Assembly: GCF_000829455.1 (NCBI RefSeq)
Contig: NZ_JXAK01000022.1
Span: forward strand, 1-64,000
DNA from: Gordoniibacillus kamchatkensis
Lineage (GTDB): Bacteria; Bacillota; Bacilli; Paenibacillales; NBRC-103111
Length of the DNA stretch: 64,000 nucleotides
Direction: 5' to 3'
Below are positions 62,542-64,000 of the stretch, in pieces. Numbering within the stretch: the first letter of the stretch is position 1; each line of letters opens with the position of its first letter. Position numbers and translations under genes: made by a program. The notes below the pieces were generated by a model that was given only the letters and a program-made list of their open reading frames with translations, was not told the DNA's origin and did no database searches.

Positions 62542-64000
62542 TTGAAATACAAAATCCTTACTTTAGTTTTCATAAGCCTGTTCATGTTGACAGGCTTCAT
62601 CCAACCCGCAGCGTTCGCGGGAACTTTCAATATCAAGATCGAGGACCCGGCGCTGGAAAAGGCCATACGGGACGAATTGAAGTTGGATGCCGGCGCGGCG
62701 CTTGATTTTACTGCCTTACAGAAGCTGACCTCCCTATATCCGAAGGGGCAGGAAAAGATCAAAAGCCTGAAAGGACTGGAGATGGCATTTAATCTTCAGA
62801 GTTTGTTTTTGCCGAATCAGGAAATTTCGGATGTAAGTCCTCTCGGCGGGTTGTATAAATTAACGTTCCTTGCACTGAACCACAACCGCATCCAGAACGC
62901 ATGCCCGCTCGGTAATCTGTTTCAATTACATAAGCTTGTGATCAGCGATAATCAAATCGAGGATATCAGCTGTTTCTCGCGACTGACCGGTCTGACCGAC
63001 CTGCTGGCAAGCAATAATAAAATTCAAAGCATTGCTCCTCTTGCGAAGCTTAAACTTGGCTGGCTGGATGTTGCAAAAAACCCTGTTGCCGACCTGGCTC
63101 CTGTTGGTTCTATGAAAAAGCTTCATCATATTTTCGTTGATCAAGATACGTTGAACGACCCGTCTAAATTACTGCAGGAGAAGCTCGGGCAATCAGGCGT
63201 AGCGGTGAATCGCGCTTCAGCCGCGTCGGATGGCATATCCGGAATATCGGTTCTCGTGAATAACGATAGGGTTTTGTTCGACCGGGCTCCAGTGGTGGAG
63301 GAAGGAACGACTTTGGTCCAGTTCCGGCCTTTGTTTGAAAAATTGGGGTTCGTCATTCATTGGGATGAAAGTACACGGACGATTCAAGCGGAGAAAGACC
63401 ATGTGCAAATTTCGCTGCAGGTCGATAATCCGAGCGCCAGTTTGAACGGTACTCCGTATACTCTGCCTGTTGCGCCCAAAGTCGTTGACGGCAATGTGTT
63501 TGTGCCGATTCGTTTTGTAGCGGAAGCGTCGAAATACGATGTAACGTGGGAGAGTCAAACAAAGACCATTTATCTTATGCCCGTACATACGGTTATTAGC
63601 CCGGACGGACGATCCAAGTTAACCGTTGGCGGAAAATGGCTAAGCAAAACGCCGCCGTCGTCGACTGCTTTTCAAATTTATGTGGAAAATGGAAACAACT
63701 CAATCTTATCCATGACGGATTCTAAAGCAAGAATCGGCAAAGCGATGACAATCGAAGATTATGAAGCTGCCGTTAAGAAGGCGATGGAACCTCAAAACAT
63801 AGCCGAATATTCCGCAGACCAAACTATGAAAATCAACGGCATGGAGGCCCGGCAATTTTCTTACACGGTTACCGGAAAGAACGGGGTTAACTTTACGGTA
63901 ATCCAAACGCTGATTGAAGGCAAGTACAGTTATTTTCGAGTTATCCTATTAACCGGAGACCCGGTATTTTCCGAAGTCAATCAGGATTACCAGAACATCG
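62542..64000 (+). CDS. Secreted LRR protein with copper amine oxidase N-terminal-like domain (partial)
   Basis: At least 486 codons, open at the window end. The TTG start at 62542 has GAGTGGAGGC upstream. Residues 1-26 are a signal peptide ending AFA. Leucine-rich repeats of internalin type cover about 65-185 (NLQSLFLPNQEISDVSPLGG, KLTFLALNHNRIQN, LHKLVISDNQIEDIS). A Cu_amine_oxidN1 module follows at about 230-350 (VLVNNDRVLFDRAP, FVPIRFVAEASKYDVTW), a common surface or stalk module in Paenibacillaceae. The role is probably at the cell wall, perhaps in binding. Confidence 0.85.
   Translation, partial: MKYKILTLVFISLFMLTGFIQPAAFAGTFNIKIEDPALEKAIRDELKLDAGAALDFTALQKLTSLYPKGQEKIKSLKGLEMAFNLQSLFLPNQEISDVSPLGGLYKLTFLALNHNRIQNACPLGNLFQLHKLVISDNQIEDISCFSRLTGLTDLLASNNKIQSIAPLAKLKLGWLDVAKNPVADLAPVGSMKKLHHIFVDQDTLNDPSKLLQEKLGQSGVAVNRASAASDGISGISVLVNNDRVLFDRAPVVEEGTTLVQFRPLFEKLGFVIHWDESTRTIQAEKDHVQISLQVDNPSASLNGTPYTLPVAPKVVDGNVFVPIRFVAEASKYDVTWESQTKTIYLMPVHTVISPDGRSKLTVGGKWLSKTPPSSTAFQIYVENGNNSILSMTDSKARIGKAMTIEDYEAAVKKAMEPQNIAEYSADQTMKINGMEARQFSYTVTGKNGVNFTVIQTLIEGKYSYFRVILLTGDPVFSEVNQDYQNI

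Overview
The window looks like a chromosome segment of a Paenibacillaceae-type Firmicute (Paenibacillus/Cohnella-like). The evidence is a GC-rich low-GC-phylum gene style with strong AGGAGG-type ribosome sites and frequent TTG/GTG starts, an rRNA operon followed by a long tRNA array, an alr/adeR/ald locus, a DUF1796 protein, and a surface protein joining leucine-rich repeats to a copper-amine-oxidase-N-like domain. Species cannot be named from this alone.

Layout. (1) 1-2143: the 3' end of 23S rRNA, 5S rRNA, 19 tRNA genes plus a truncated tRNA-Leu, then a minus-strand 3' half of tRNA-Gly. Several tRNAs carry stem-breaking changes. (2) 2147-4141: minus-strand genes for a YjbR/MmcQ protein, a VOC protein and an AraC regulator, plus the C-terminal stub of a probable serine recombinase. 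(3) 4495-20662: a long plus-strand catabolic operon: NagA-like deacetylase, D-threonine-aldolase/D-serine-dehydratase-like PLP enzyme, RidA, MlrC, GSA-type aminotransferase, SDRs, Gfo/Idh oxidoreductases, HpcH aldolase, aldo/keto reductase, threonine-synthase-like enzyme, MBL hydrolase, AspA-like deacylase and a DHDPS/NanA-like lyase. (4) 20911-37993: an IclR regulator, an oligopeptide-type ABC importer, three paralogous beta-propeller glycosidase-like proteins, more Gfo/Idh and SDR enzymes, and an amidohydrolase-aminotransferase fusion. (5) 38431-50299: a second locus with GntR regulator, ribose-type ABC importer, GH20b-type hydrolase, M20 peptidase, a second MBL hydrolase, class V aminotransferase, zinc alcohol dehydrogenase and Gfo/Idh. 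(6) 50878-61437: a D-Ala-D-Ala use locus: VanX-type dipeptidase, dipeptide ABC importer, XRE-cupin regulator, alanine racemase, AdeR and alanine dehydrogenase. (7) 61438-64000: an alcohol-dehydrogenase remnant, a DUF1796 protein and the start of the LRR surface protein, which runs off the window.

How it fits together. Blocks 3 and 4 appear to form one IclR-controlled system. A 16-bp palindrome, TRAAACNNNNGTWTCA-like, lies 5-12 bp after the predicted -10 box in front of the NagA-like gene, the D-threonine-aldolase-like gene, iclR itself and the importer. The enzyme set suggests import and cytoplasmic breakdown of an amino-acylated or amino-sugar-containing conjugate. I could not identify the substrate; a nonulosonic-acid-like or amino-sugar-acid compound is a low-confidence guess. 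Block 6 gives a readable route: D-Ala-D-Ala to D-Ala, to L-Ala, to pyruvate plus ammonia.

Caution. At least 13 otherwise intact genes carry frameshifts, 14 in total, mostly single-base losses in short homopolymers. Together with the damaged tRNAs this points to sequencing or assembly error more than to decay. The broken genes are therefore annotated as single loci.
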